Both the position numbers and the translations under genes were made by a program. Source: Gracilimonas sp. (GTDB taxonomy: Bacteria > Bacteroidota > Rhodothermia > Balneolales > Balneolaceae). From it: a stretch of DNA of 64,000 bases. Positions 32,941-43,148 of this stretch are shown one piece after another (within the stretch, counting starts at the first letter, position 1; the number at the start of each line of letters is the position of its first letter). The stretch lies in assembly GCF_017641085.1 (NCBI RefSeq), contig NZ_JAEPPI010000002.1, forward strand, positions 858,352-922,351, in the 5' to 3' direction. The notes beneath the pieces were generated by a model. That model saw only the letters and a list, made by a program, of their open reading frames with translations, had not been told where the DNA came from and searched no databases.

Positions 32941-34386
32941 TTACAGGCTGGCTACTTCAATACGCTGATGAAGTTCTTCTACCATGCGTTTGTGTTTGGC
33001 ACTGGTCGAAATCCGTTCTTCCACCGTAGAGATGGCATGGATAACCGTAGAGTGATCACGACCCCCAAAGTGAAGCCCGATAGTCTTTAAGCTGGACTTC
33101 GTAAACTTCTTGGATAAATACATCGCAATCTGTCGGGCTTCCACGATTTCTTGCTTCCGGGTTTTCTCACGCACTTTGTTGGTGTCTATTCCGAAATAAT
33201 CACACACATAGTTCTGAATTGATTCAATAGAAATCTGTGTGTTCGACTCTTTTACCATGTCTTTAAGCACGCGCTTGGCCATGGCAAGATCGATGTCATC
33301 AATATTCTGCAGAGAAGCGTGGGCGAGGAGTTTGATAATGGCTCCTTCCAAATCCCGAACGTTTGATTTGAAGTTATGAGCGATGAACTCAATAATCTGC
33401 GGGTCAATCTCTATGCCGTTATCGTTTGCCTTACGCTCAAGAATAGCATAACGGGTTTCGTATTCCGGCATCTTCAGGTCGGCACTCAATCCCCAGCTAA
33501 AGCGGGAAATCAGGCGTTCTTCAATATCAGGTACATCTTTAGGAGCGCGGTCACTGCTTAAAATGATCTGTTTTCCATCTTGGTGAAGCGCGTTAAAAAT
33601 GTGGAAGAACTCCTCTTGTGTTTTTTCCTTTCCGCTGAAAAACTGAATGTCGTCCACCATTAATACGTCAATATTTCGGTAGAACATGGAAAACTCGCTG
33701 GCGCGGTTATTCCGGATGGCGTGTACAAACTCGTTCGTAAAAGCCTCCGATGATATGTAAAGGACAGACTTCTCGTCTCCGAACTTCTCCTTAATCTTAT
33801 TACCAATGCTTTGCACCAAATGCGTTTTTCCTAAACCAGTAGGCCCATATACAAAAAACGGGTTAAAAGAATTACTGCCGGGGTTGTCAGCAATGGCCAT
33901 GGCAGCTGAGCGTGCAAGCCGGTTACAGTCGCCTTCAATAAAGCGCTCAAAAACGTAATTGTTATTAAGATTGGAATCGATTTTGGTTTTTCGGATGCCC
34001 GGAATCACAAAAGGATTTTCGATGCGATCGGGATGGTATTCCGGATAGCCATTTGATTCCTGAGGTTGCACCGGACCCATCGGTCGTTGTGGCATACGGA
34101 CCGAGCGGTTGTGCTCAAACTGGTCCGACTTTTCCATGACAATAGAGTACTCTAATTTACCTTCCGGGCCGAGTACTTTTGCGAGGGTAGAGCGGAGCAT
34201 ATTATAGTAGTGCTCTTCCAGCCATTCGTACCAAAACTGACTGGGCACCTGAACGGTGAGCGTGTTGTCTTTCAGAGACACCGGCTTAATCGGCTCAAAC
34301 CAGGATTTATACTTCTGATAGCTGATGTTGTCCTTAATAATATCCAGGCATTTATCCCATGCCGATTCAACCGAAAGCTCGTGCAA
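32941..34386 (-). CDS. dnaA: Chromosomal replication initiator protein DnaA
   Basis: Binds DnaA boxes and melts the origin. The 481-residue chain shows all four domains: N-terminal domain I (W-D-K-C-L-D-I-I-K-D-N-I near 10), a linker, the AAA+ domain with Walker A G-P-T-G-L-G-K-T-H-L near 180 and Walker B V-L-M-V-D-D-I-Q-F near 241, and domain IV with the DNA-binding signature H-F-G-G-R-D-H-S-T-V-I-H-A near 445. The 380 bp upstream holds four DnaA-box-like sites. It heads a run with folB, folK, deoxynucleoside kinase, DUF4834-like and TPR genes. rpmH is 16 kb away rather than adjacent. Confidence 0.97.
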   Translation of the reverse strand: MHELSVESAWDKCLDIIKDNISYQKYKSWFEPIKPVSLKDNTLTVQVPSQFWYEWLEEHYYNMLRSTLAKVLGPEGKLEYSIVMEKSDQFEHNRSVRMPQRPMGPVQPQESNGYPEYHPDRIENPFVIPGIRKTKIDSNLNNNYVFERFIEGDCNRLARSAAMAIADNPGSNSFNPFFVYGPTGLGKTHLVQSIGNKIKEKFGDEKSVLYISSEAFTNEFVHAIRNNRASEFSMFYRNIDVLMVDDIQFFSGKEKTQEEFFHIFNALHQDGKQIILSSDRAPKDVPDIEERLISRFSWGLSADLKMPEYETRYAILERKANDNGIEIDPQIIEFIAHNFKSNVRDLEGAIIKLLAHASLQNIDDIDLAMAKRVLKDMVKESNTQISIESIQNYVCDYFGIDTNKVREKTRKQEIVEARQIAMYLSKKFTKSSLKTIGLHFGGRDHSTVIHAISTVEERISTSAKHKRMVEELHQRIEVASL

Positions 34387-34766
34387 TTTCCCTAATCCCC
34401 CTTACAGGTGTACTTAATATTGTCAGATCAAACCAAAACCAGTTATCCACAGGAAGAAGTGTATGTGCTGATTTTGTTCTGCTGAGAAAATGGCAATTTA
34501 TCGGGCACTTGTCAAACGGCAGAGCACCTATTTCCGAAAAGTTATCCACATTGTAAAATACCAAGTAATTGCATGCGCAGCAGTCACTTAGCTGATTCTA
34601 TAAAAAATTCTAAAGTTCTTCTTGACAGCGGTTAACAATGCCGTAACACTGAATTAACCTTAATCACAAAGCAGAAAAGTTATTTTGAATTATTTTTCCA
34701 CAAGTTTTCCACATTTACATGTTGATGTGAAGCCGCTCAAAAACGAGTATAAAATTGAACTTTAAA
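34387..34766. other. oriC: Candidate oriC / DnaA-box cluster upstream of dnaA
   Basis: This 380-bp AT-rich gap between dnaA and prmC has no believable gene. It contains two perfect DnaA boxes TTATCCACA at 34443-34451 and 34542-34550. Two further TTTTCCACA sites lie at 34694-34702 and 34705-34713, 11 bp apart. All face the same way. The sequence near 34681-34700 is very AT-rich, suiting an unwinding element. It could be the replication origin, a DnaA autoregulation site, or both. Origin function is inference. Confidence 0.6.
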
Positions 34767-35627
34767 TCAAGCTTTTTTTGCTTTTAAAAAACGGGTTTTT
34801 TGCCCGTAGTCATTTTTCAATTCAGCAGACCAATTTGCCTGCTCAAACAGATCCAGTACTTCACCACTGTTATCCTCGTGAAGCTCTAAAAAAACGGTTC
34901 CATCGGCAGATAATACCCCCGAACTCAGCTGCTCTAATGCCCCGTACATTTGAACTGTAGATTCACAAAATAAGGCCTCTTCAGGTTCATAATCTTTTAC
35001 CTCTTTGTCGAGAGTAGATTTTTCGCTGTGCAGGATATAAGGCGGGTTCGAAATAATGAGATCAAACGTGCGATCCGAAAAAGCTTGTGGATTAAAAATA
35101 TCATCTTGCGCAAAGCTGATATCGACTTCGTTTTGCGCGGCATTATTTTTGGCAACCGATAATGCTTTGTCAGAAATGTCAGTGGCAAAAAGATCCCATT
35201 CCGGCCGGGCTTTTTTCAATGCTACAGGAATACAGCCGGAGCCGGTCCCAACATCCAGTACCGAGAATGTTTCACCTTTTGGGTAAAGTTCCAGAATCCA
35301 GGCCACCAACTCTTCAGTTTCCTGCCTGGGGATTAGCACCCCGGGTTCCACGAATATGCGAACATTATAAAAGTCGGTATGGCCGGTGATGTATTGAAGA
35401 GGCTCGTGCGAGGCTCGTCGTTTAACCAATGGACGTAGCACATCCAGTTCTTCAGCAGTAAGCGGACGATCGTAAATCAAGTAAAGATCCAACCGTTTTA
35501 CGGAAAGCACTTCGGCAAGGAGCCACTCTATGCTCATTCGAGGGGACTTGACATTTCTTTCTTCGAAAAACTCAGTAGCCCACTCCAGCATGCTAAGAAC
35601 CGTCCATTCGGATGGTGCCTTAGGCAT
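34767..35627 (-). CDS. prmC: Release factor glutamine methyltransferase
   Basis: Methylates the glutamine of the GGQ motif in peptide-chain release factors. The 286-residue chain has an N-terminal helical domain (W-A-T-E-F-F-E-E-R-N-V-K-S-P-R), G-V-L-I-P-R-Q-E-T-E-E-L near 104, the SAM-binding V-L-D-V-G-T-G-S-G-C-I-P near 122 and the N-P-P-Y motif in I-I-S-N-P-P-Y-I-L near 190 that grips glutamine. It follows the small hypothetical gene by 3 bp and is transcribed toward the dnaA gap. Confidence 0.94.
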   Translation of the reverse strand: MPKAPSEWTVLSMLEWATEFFEERNVKSPRMSIEWLLAEVLSVKRLDLYLIYDRPLTAEELDVLRPLVKRRASHEPLQYITGHTDFYNVRIFVEPGVLIPRQETEELVAWILELYPKGETFSVLDVGTGSGCIPVALKKARPEWDLFATDISDKALSVAKNNAAQNEVDISFAQDDIFNPQAFSDRTFDLIISNPPYILHSEKSTLDKEVKDYEPEEALFCESTVQMYGALEQLSSGVLSADGTVFLELHEDNSGEVLDLFEQANWSAELKNDYGQKTRFLKAKKA

Positions 35628-35630
35628 GGA

Positions 35631-36017
35631 CTATTCTTCCTCGGCTTGCTTTGGCGGCTGTTCTTCCTGAAGGGTTAAACCATGGCGCTTGGAGAAATCC
35701 AAAATAAAGTCAATTACATTAGACTCTACATTTCGCTCCTCAGAGAGTGAGCTTCCGCGGAAGCCCATACGTCCGCCGGTTTTCTTCAGAACAATTTTGT
35801 TGTGCTTGCCCAAACTTTCCACAATGCAGGTAAGGGTAACACTGGAATTGATTTGTTTTTCATACTCTTCATAAACAGCTACATAAATCGTTTCTGAAGA
35901 TTCTTCGGGTGAGTATTCGTACAAAAATTTGGGCGGATGTTCTTTGAATAATTTAGAAGACATTCTGCGAAGCGTTGCAGTTGGCCCAAATACAAAATAA
36001 GTTGTGTGTGAATTCAT
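35631..36017 (-). CDS. Hypothetical protein upstream of prmC
   Basis: A 128-residue, probably cytoplasmic protein without signal peptide or transmembrane helix. It has several beta-type stretches (T-Y-F-V-F-G-P-T-A, I-Y-V-A-V-Y-E-E-Y, I-V-L-K-K-T-G-G-R-M-G-F-R-G) and a helix near 98-112, followed by a charged, Gln/Glu/Pro-rich tail. I do not recognise a family. The 3-bp gap to prmC says they are co-transcribed. Confidence 0.6.
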   Translation of the reverse strand: MNSHTTYFVFGPTATLRRMSSKLFKEHPPKFLYEYSPEESSETIYVAVYEEYEKQINSSVTLTCIVESLGKHNKIVLKKTGGRMGFRGSSLSEERNVESNVIDFILDFSKRHGLTLQEEQPPKQAEEE

Positions 36018-36177
36018 GCTTTGTAGCTTGAATTAATTATTTTAAAGGAATGTTGTGTGTATATCGAAATTTGTGCTGAAAATAACAGGTTATTGCTTTA
36101 AGGCAATAAGAAAAAGGACAAATTTTCGTTTACAAAACTGACAATGCACTCAAAACATTCATAAACCCACTTTTTTG

Positions 36178-37038
36178 ATGAAAAAATTGATCTTTTTTAC
36201 GCTTCTCTTTTCTCTTTTATGGGTTGGAAATCATGCTTTTGCGCAATTTGGTGAGCCGGAAGTGCAGGAAAAGGAAGTTCCGAGGAACTTATATGATGAA
36301 GGATACCGAACAGGATTTGGCTTTAATTTTTCGCTAAATGATTTCGGGGTAGGAGCCGGCGGGCAGTTTCGTTTTGGGTTGAATTCCTATACCGAAGCCT
36401 TGATTACATTGAAAATGACAGGCCTCAAAGATCCTACCGAGCAAACATTCATTGACTATACTTTTGGATTTAAAACCGTTCCGGAGAAGTATCAGCGGGT
36501 GATGGCCGTTCCTTTATATATAGGTTTGAAGAAAAGGTTTTTCGCAGATGAAATTTCCGACAATTTCAGAGTGTATAGCTCGCTGAGTGCAGGACCTACT
36601 TTCGCTGTTTCCTATGCCTATTTTAATGATGTAACCGAAAATGGTTTTCGTGAAAATGATACCGGAATTTATGGCCGGTCAGAAAGAGTGAACGATGTAT
36701 TTTCCGGTTGGGGTGATTCAGAAACCCACTGGGGTTTTGGCGGGGAATTTGTAATAGGGGTTGATTTCGGAGAGAAGTTTGCCAACCTGTCGAGTGTACA
36801 GTTTGGTTATACGATGAATTACTTCTCGGATGGAATACAGGTGCTGGAGCCTTGCCAGCCCGACTTAAGCAGGATCAATCAGCAGCCTGTTAACCCATGT
36901 GGATTTTCAGATATAAATGCGGTTCCGGTTCTTTTGGGAGATGGGAGCGTAGGTCAGGCTCCGCTTGAAAAAGCCAACGATCCCCGAAAATATTTCGGGA
37001 CCGCCCAGATCTCCTTTATCTTCGGGTGGATGTGGTAG
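36178..37038 (+). CDS. Outer-membrane beta-barrel-like protein
   Basis: A 286-residue exported protein, signal peptide M-K-K-L-I-F-F-T-L-L ... H-A-F-A-Q (about 22 residues). The rest has alternating beta strands with Gly and aromatic residues (G-Y-R-T-G-F-G-F-N-F-S-L, F-R-V-Y-S-S-L-S-A-G-P-T-F-A-V-S-Y-A-Y-F) and ends F-G-T-A-Q-I-S-F-I-F-G-W-M-W, an aromatic terminal strand typical of outer-membrane barrels. No specific family is recognised. A TTG at 36175 is directly before this ATG. It ends 1 bp short of the convergent HAD gene stop. Confidence 0.72.
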   Translation: MKKLIFFTLLFSLLWVGNHAFAQFGEPEVQEKEVPRNLYDEGYRTGFGFNFSLNDFGVGAGGQFRFGLNSYTEALITLKMTGLKDPTEQTFIDYTFGFKTVPEKYQRVMAVPLYIGLKKRFFADEISDNFRVYSSLSAGPTFAVSYAYFNDVTENGFRENDTGIYGRSERVNDVFSGWGDSETHWGFGGEFVIGVDFGEKFANLSSVQFGYTMNYFSDGIQVLEPCQPDLSRINQQPVNPCGFSDINAVPVLLGDGSVGQAPLEKANDPRKYFGTAQISFIFGWMW

Positions 37039-37039
37039 C

Positions 37040-37789
37040 CTAAACACCCGCCACTACTTTACCAAACCATTGGTCCGGATTTGATAGGCTGTCAATAACC
37101 AAATCCGGTTCATGTTCAGCTAATTCATCTCTGCTGTATTTTCCGGTCGTTACTGCTACACACTTCATGCCGGCTTTGTTGGCGCATTCAACATCCCGGG
37201 GAGTGTCACCCAAGATTATAAAACGAGATGGATCAGGTTTGGTATCGTAAAGTTTATGAAACTGATCCATTGCAATATGAGGCAGTTTATTTCTGTCTTT
37301 TTCCAACTCACCGAAGGCACCAAAAGAAAAATCCCGGTTAATATCTGCTGCCTGCAATTTGATTTGGGCCGCTTGTGGGTAGTTACCGGTTAAAAGTCCA
37401 CAGATGAAATCCCCTTCAAAAAAATACTCCAGCGCTTCATCGATATGTGGAAGCCGGGTTACCATTTCCTTTTTTTTGAGCAGTAGATTCTCCAAATAAT
37501 CGAGATAGAGTGATTTATACTGCTGATATAATTCTTCATCATAATCATGATTGACTAAGAACGAAGTGAAGATATCGTGATCTGTTCTACCCGAAAATGA
37601 ATCGTTTTCCATATCCGGATAGTCAATTCCGAGTTCATCCAGAATTCTGCGAAGGTGGGTTCGGTTATAGCTGCTGTTTACTGAGAGAAGGGTGCCGTCG
37701 ATATCAAAAAGGATAATCCAGGGATGTGAAGACAAAGCTAAAAATGGTTTTGAGTTAATATAATCTTCAACAAAGTTACGAAAGTTCAT
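37040..37789 (-). CDS. HAD-family phosphatase, phosphoglycolate phosphatase-like
   Basis: A 249-residue cytoplasmic hydrolase. HAD motifs are I-L-F-D-I-D-G-T-L-L (nucleophile Asp, motif I), L-L-T-G-N-Y (motif II), a lysine region near P-H-I-A-M-D-Q-F-H-K and I-I-L-G-D-T-P-R-D-V-E-C-A (motif IV). A helical cap lies between motifs I and II, as in phosphoglycolate phosphatase and related enzymes. The substrate is uncertain. The ATG at 37810 would add seven residues and is an alternative start. Convergent with the outer-membrane protein gene and divergent from enolase. Confidence 0.82.
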   Translation of the reverse strand: MNFRNFVEDYINSKPFLALSSHPWIILFDIDGTLLSVNSSYNRTHLRRILDELGIDYPDMENDSFSGRTDHDIFTSFLVNHDYDEELYQQYKSLYLDYLENLLLKKKEMVTRLPHIDEALEYFFEGDFICGLLTGNYPQAAQIKLQAADINRDFSFGAFGELEKDRNKLPHIAMDQFHKLYDTKPDPSRFIILGDTPRDVECANKAGMKCVAVTTGKYSRDELAEHEPDLVIDSLSNPDQWFGKVVAGV

Positions 37790-37847
37790 GTGAAATGGCT
37801 TTAAGTACATGTTAAATCGTAGTACCTTTATTGACTAATCTCACTAA

Positions 37848-39155
<1,308 letters not shown>

Positions 39156-39180
39156 AAAACCCAGGTACTTAACACAAAGA

Positions 39181-39208
39181 AAGCCGTCACATTAGTGATG
39201 GCTTTTTT
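39181..39208 (+). terminator. Terminator of eno
   Basis: AAGCCGTCAC (39181-39190) and GTGATGGCTT (39195-39204) pair with one G-T wobble, followed by a T-run. Confidence 0.88.
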
Positions 39209-39224
39209 TATGCAGTTTTGTTAA

Positions 39225-40235
39225 ATGTGGGTCATGGAAATTTTATTCTTCATCATCGGAAGTTTTGTATTCGGGCTTGGGGTGTACTTGATTTATGACC
39301 ACATCAGCTATGTGCGGATTTCCGCAGAAACCAGGGGAAAAATAATCGGTTTTAAAACCTCCTCCGGATCCAAAGGCAGCACCATTTATAACCCGGTAGT
39401 GCAAAGTTATTTTGGGGAATTTACCGGAAGATACGGGAGCAGCAATCCTTCATATCAAATAGGGCAGGAAGTAGATGTTATTTACGTGGCAGGTAAAACT
39501 CCCCGTTTAAAGTCCAATATGCCCTATTATGCTGGGCTTTTCCTGATGGTTTTTGGAGGTATTTTTTGTGTTGTCTTCTTTTCCATTTTCAACTTCTCGG
39601 TATGGAATATCCTGTACTCTCTAGGAACCTTTATGCTGATTGCCTTTTCTTTCCGAAGAATGCTAAAGTCTAAGGGAATCGACTCGCTGGATGAACTGAA
39701 GGAAGTAGTAAAGAATGCAAATAAAGACACCCAGGATGCTGCAAAGAATATCATCCGAGAACCTGCAAAAATTCAGGAAGTACAAACTAAACAAGCTAAG
39801 GCTACCAAAATCGTAGGACCGGTATTTACCTTTGTTGGTTTGGGAGTGCTGGCATTGGGAGTTTATTTAGGAGTAGAACGCTATCATTTTTTACAGGAAG
39901 CAATACCTGCGTCGGGCACCGTAATTGATTTTCATGAAAGCCGAAGTGATGACGGCTATACGTATTATCCCATTGTGGAGTATTCCCCGAACGGTTCATT
40001 TGATGCCATCACTTTCCGGCACGATACCGGCAGCAATCCACCGTCGTACAGCAGGGGTGAAGTGGTAGAAGTGCTTCATGCTCCGGACAACCCAAACAAT
40101 GCCATTATTGATAAAGGTATTTTCAATTGGGCCATTTCCATTTTTGTAGGACTGTTTGGGATTTTATTTGCCTCTGCAGGGGTTGCTGCATCGGTTTCAG
40201 CTTTCCGAAAGCAGAGAAAACAAATTAATTTGTAA
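39225..40235 (+). CDS. Membrane protein with two DUF3592 units
   Basis: A 336-residue inner-membrane protein that is internally duplicated. Each half has a transmembrane helix, an extracytoplasmic beta domain, and another helix. The first beta domain has T-R-G-K-I-I-G-F-K near 39 and Y-N-P-V-V-Q-S-Y-F near 57. The second has A-S-G-T-V-I-D-F-H near 227, Y-Y-P-I-V-E-Y-S-P near 246 and Y-S-R-G-E-V-V-E-V-L near 278. This is the DUF3592 pattern; function is unknown. A charged helical linker (about 140-190) joins the halves. An ATG at 39234 is an alternative start. Confidence 0.83.
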   Translation: MWVMEILFFIIGSFVFGLGVYLIYDHISYVRISAETRGKIIGFKTSSGSKGSTIYNPVVQSYFGEFTGRYGSSNPSYQIGQEVDVIYVAGKTPRLKSNMPYYAGLFLMVFGGIFCVVFFSIFNFSVWNILYSLGTFMLIAFSFRRMLKSKGIDSLDELKEVVKNANKDTQDAAKNIIREPAKIQEVQTKQAKATKIVGPVFTFVGLGVLALGVYLGVERYHFLQEAIPASGTVIDFHESRSDDGYTYYPIVEYSPNGSFDAITFRHDTGSNPPSYSRGEVVEVLHAPDNPNNAIIDKGIFNWAISIFVGLFGILFASAGVAASVSAFRKQRKQINL

Positions 40236-40281
40236 GGAATGGCTTTGAGATCGCTCTTACTGAATACATAGTAGCTTTTTC

Positions 40282-40317
40282 AGAGCCGTTCTTTCTTGCC
40301 AAAGGCGGCTCTTTTTT
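40282..40317 (+). terminator. Terminator of the DUF3592 gene
   Basis: AGAGCCG (40282-40288) pairs with CGGCTCT (40305-40311) and is followed by TTTTTTG. Confidence 0.85.
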
Positions 40318-40366
40318 GTGTGAAATGAATCTGCGTAAAACCATCAGAATGCGTACCATGTAACGT

Positions 40367-41500
40367 ATGCGAAACACTCACACTGAACTGCTTAATTTTC
40401 GGAATCACCTGGAAACCAAGGTGGATTGGGCGCCTCATCTCAATGTTATCACCGGCCCAAATGGATCAGGCAAAACCAGCCTGATTGACGCCATTCATTA
40501 CCTGTGTATGTCGCGAAGTTTTGTTTCCAATACCGATATATATGTGGTTAATCAGGACGAAAGTTACTTTATGATTAAAGGCCACTTTGAAGGACAAATA
40601 CGATCGGAATTTGATGTTTCCTGCTCCTATTCCCGCGGAGATGGGAAAAAGATTTTCGTGAATGACTCCCCGCTCGAGCGCCTGTCAGATTTAATTGGTA
40701 TGGTCCCGGTTGTTACTCTGACTCCCGATGACAAAAAGTTGACGCTGGAAGGGCCTACAGAACGGCGTAGCTTTATTGATGCCTTCATTAGTCAAATTTC
40801 GCCTGCCTATCTTCGTGACCTGATTGAATACCGGCGGGTTCGGAAACAACGCAATTCGTTGCTGCAGGAATACCGCGGTCCGGTTTCGGTACTGGAGGCT
40901 TACCTGGAGCCATGGAATGTTCAGCTGGTGGAAGCAGGAGCCCGTATTGTTGCCAAACGCTATGAAGTGCTTGAAAATCTGAAGGCTTACCTGGAGAAAG
41001 ACTATGCGATGATATCCGGTATGGACCTTACTACGAACCTTGAATATCAGACATTTTGTTCGCCGTCAGAAGATGTGGAAGCCATCGAGAAAGAATATTA
41101 TGAGCAGTTGGAATCGGCTCAACCCAAAGAAATTGAACGGGAGATCACCACCATTGGCCCGCATCGCGATGAAATTGTTTTTTACCTGGATGATTTTGAG
41201 CTTCGCCGGTACGGGTCGCAGGGGCAGCACCGGCTTTTTGCACTTTCGCTGAAGCTGGCCCAGCTTCACTATTATTCTGATGAACTGGACGACTTGCCCA
41301 TCCTGATGCTGGACGATGTATTCGGCGACCTCGATCCCCGTAAAACAGAAATTTTACTCGATGCCCTTCAACAACATAAAGGTCAAATATTCATAACTTC
41401 CGCCAATCCGGTTCCTTTCGAAGATTATGTTACCTTTGATGGAACAAACAACCGGTTGTATAAAGTAGAAGCCGGTGAAATAAACGAGGTGATTAGATAG
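40367..41500 (+). CDS. recF: DNA replication and repair protein RecF
   Basis: SMC-like ATPase that helps load RecA at gaps and stalled forks. The 377-residue chain has L-L-N-F-R-N-H near 9, Walker A G-P-N-G-S-G-K-T-S-L near 31, T-L-T-P-D-D-K-K-L near 119, signature Y-G-S-Q-G-Q-H-R-L-F near 285 and Walker B L-P-I-L-M-L-D-D-V-F-G-D-L-D near 315. The DUF721/DciA-like gene starts on the base after its stop. In many genomes recF lies between dnaN and gyrB; neither is present here. Confidence 0.95.
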   Translation: MRNTHTELLNFRNHLETKVDWAPHLNVITGPNGSGKTSLIDAIHYLCMSRSFVSNTDIYVVNQDESYFMIKGHFEGQIRSEFDVSCSYSRGDGKKIFVNDSPLERLSDLIGMVPVVTLTPDDKKLTLEGPTERRSFIDAFISQISPAYLRDLIEYRRVRKQRNSLLQEYRGPVSVLEAYLEPWNVQLVEAGARIVAKRYEVLENLKAYLEKDYAMISGMDLTTNLEYQTFCSPSEDVEAIEKEYYEQLESAQPKEIEREITTIGPHRDEIVFYLDDFELRRYGSQGQHRLFALSLKLAQLHYYSDELDDLPILMLDDVFGDLDPRKTEILLDALQQHKGQIFITSANPVPFEDYVTFDGTNNRLYKVEAGEINEVIR

Positions 41501-41794
41501 ATGAGATTTGATACGCCAAAATCATTAGGGTCCGTTCTTGAAGAGTTTCTGGAAAAATTTCCGCAGAAAAAGAAGCTTAAACAGGGAATGATTTTATCGG
41601 CTTTTGAGGATATAGTTGGCAAGCGAATGGCCTCGGAGGTGGAAGATCTTCACTTTGAAGGGAATAAATTGGTGATGCGAGTCAAGCATCCATCGTGGCG
41701 GCATGAAATTCACGGAAACCGGTTCAGCATCGCCAAAAAATTGAATGCTAAAGTAAAAGGCGATGTCATAGGCGACATCATTGTGCGCAGTTAG
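41501..41794 (+). CDS. DUF721 protein, DciA-like
   Basis: A 97-residue basic protein of the DUF721 family: S-L-G-S-V-L-E-E-F-L-E near 9, I-V-G-K-R-M-A-S-E-V near 43, V-K-H-P-S-W-R-H-E-I near 70, and a closing K-L-N-A-K-V-K-G-D-V-I-G-D-I. Some DUF721 proteins are DciA, the ancestral loader of the replicative helicase DnaB; others are named only by context. Its start follows the recF stop directly, so the two are translationally coupled, in agreement with a replication role. Confidence 0.85.
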   Translation: MRFDTPKSLGSVLEEFLEKFPQKKKLKQGMILSAFEDIVGKRMASEVEDLHFEGNKLVMRVKHPSWRHEIHGNRFSIAKKLNAKVKGDVIGDIIVRS

Positions 41795-41828
41795 TTGATT
41801 AACCTTAATCCTGCATCTATATTCGGCT

Positions 41829-42839
41829 ATGGCTGACATTACAGACAATGAATTTATTAGACGGCTCAAGGCTTTTTTGAAGCCCGGCACCAAGCCCGGT
41901 ACCGAGGAAACAGAAATGCGTTTCATCAGGCGGGAAAAGGTGGTCGTGTTTGTGGGAGCCTACATCATGGCAATTTCGCTGTGGTTTATTGTGAATTTGA
42001 GCGGGAGCTTTAACATCACCATCAACATTCCGGTTGAACCGGGAAATGTGCCTGAAAACATGGCCCTGACGGAAGACCTGCCCGAGTTTGTGCAGGTGAG
42101 CGTTTCAGGTGATGGCTGGCAGCTGCTGAACTTATATAACGATCCCCCTACGGTGGTCATAAACATCGAAGAAAGTGAGATAAACCTGTTTGATCAGGTT
42201 CGCCAGCGCTTGAGTTACCTGCAGGAAATAGATGTGGCCAAGGTTCAGCCCCTGTTGTTGTCGGTGAATATGGAACCAAAGATATCCAAGAGAGTCCCGG
42301 TAAAAATAAACACGGACCTTAACTTTCAACCCCGTTTTGGATTAGTCGGAGAGCCCACGTACAGTCCGGATAGTATCACCGTTACCGGGGCACAATCACG
42401 CATCGAAGATATTACGGAATGGGAAGTTCAGGATACGCTGAGGTTGGAAGGCATTCGGGAAGATATTTCAGTTACGCTGCCCCTTGAAGATGCAATCGGT
42501 GTGGTAGAACTTTCAGAGAATGAGATTACCTATAATGCGGATGTATCAGAGTTTACCGAAGGGGAAACCACTGTGTATATACGCACCAGAGGGTTGCCAC
42601 GTGGACAGAATGTAAACTATAATCCGTCATCTGTTACCATCAGGTTTGATGTGCCCATCGAGCAGTATGCGGAGGTAGAAAAAATAAGGCCGTACGAAGT
42701 GTACGTTCCGTATGCGAAAATCCTTGAAGACTCTACCGGTTTCGTAACCCCTGATATTGAACAGACAGCCGAACAATTTGAGCTGCGCCTCCGAAGCTTT
42801 CAACCGAAAGCAGTGGCTTATTTTACGGTGTTGAATTAG
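41829..42839 (+). CDS. YbbR-domain membrane protein
   Basis: A 336-residue protein with a cytoplasmic N-terminus, one transmembrane helix (V-V-V-F-V-G-A-Y-I-M-A-I-S-L-W-F-I near residues 40-56) and a long extracytoplasmic part of repeated YbbR-type beta domains. The family includes CdaR, a regulator of the diadenylate cyclase CdaA. Here no cdaA gene is adjacent, so that link is not supported locally. It follows the DUF721 gene by 34 bp and probably shares the recF transcript. Confidence 0.82.
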   Translation: MADITDNEFIRRLKAFLKPGTKPGTEETEMRFIRREKVVVFVGAYIMAISLWFIVNLSGSFNITINIPVEPGNVPENMALTEDLPEFVQVSVSGDGWQLLNLYNDPPTVVINIEESEINLFDQVRQRLSYLQEIDVAKVQPLLLSVNMEPKISKRVPVKINTDLNFQPRFGLVGEPTYSPDSITVTGAQSRIEDITEWEVQDTLRLEGIREDISVTLPLEDAIGVVELSENEITYNADVSEFTEGETTVYIRTRGLPRGQNVNYNPSSVTIRFDVPIEQYAEVEKIRPYEVYVPYAKILEDSTGFVTPDIEQTAEQFELRLRSFQPKAVAYFTVLN

Positions 42840-43148
42840 AGGGTTTGCAGGGATTAAATCCCAAATCCCAAGTTCCAAGCTCCAATGACCAAAGTTGTAT
42901 TCTACTTAGATTTTATCAAGGCAATCTTTCAATCCTGTTAATCAAGACTCAAAAACTAAGGAACCTTGATTAGCTTGATTATAGGATTACTGTGACTGTG
43001 TTTCGCACTCCCGAGAATCAAGACTCCCTCTCCTTGTTAAGGAGAAGACAGAAGAGGTTAAAAGCGTAATGAGCAAAACTGTTTTAGGGAAAAATACTTA
43101 ATCGCTCAGCCTGACCTTAAAAAAACTGCGTGGGTTAGTCTGAGTAGC
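42840..43148. other. 309-bp gap with degenerate repeat words
   Basis: No believable gene is seen. The stretch contains variants of short words: AAATCCCAAATCCCAAGTTC near 42857, CAATCCTGTTAATCAAG with partial inverse CTTGATTAGCTTGATTATAG (about 42930-42983), and CTCCCTCTCCTTGTTAAGGA near 43024. It looks like decayed intergenic repeat rather than a regulatory region. Confidence 0.5.

Noticed and set aside
34367..34564. Open frame in the dnaA upstream gap
   Set aside because: It spans the DnaA boxes and the dnaA start. No conserved pattern.
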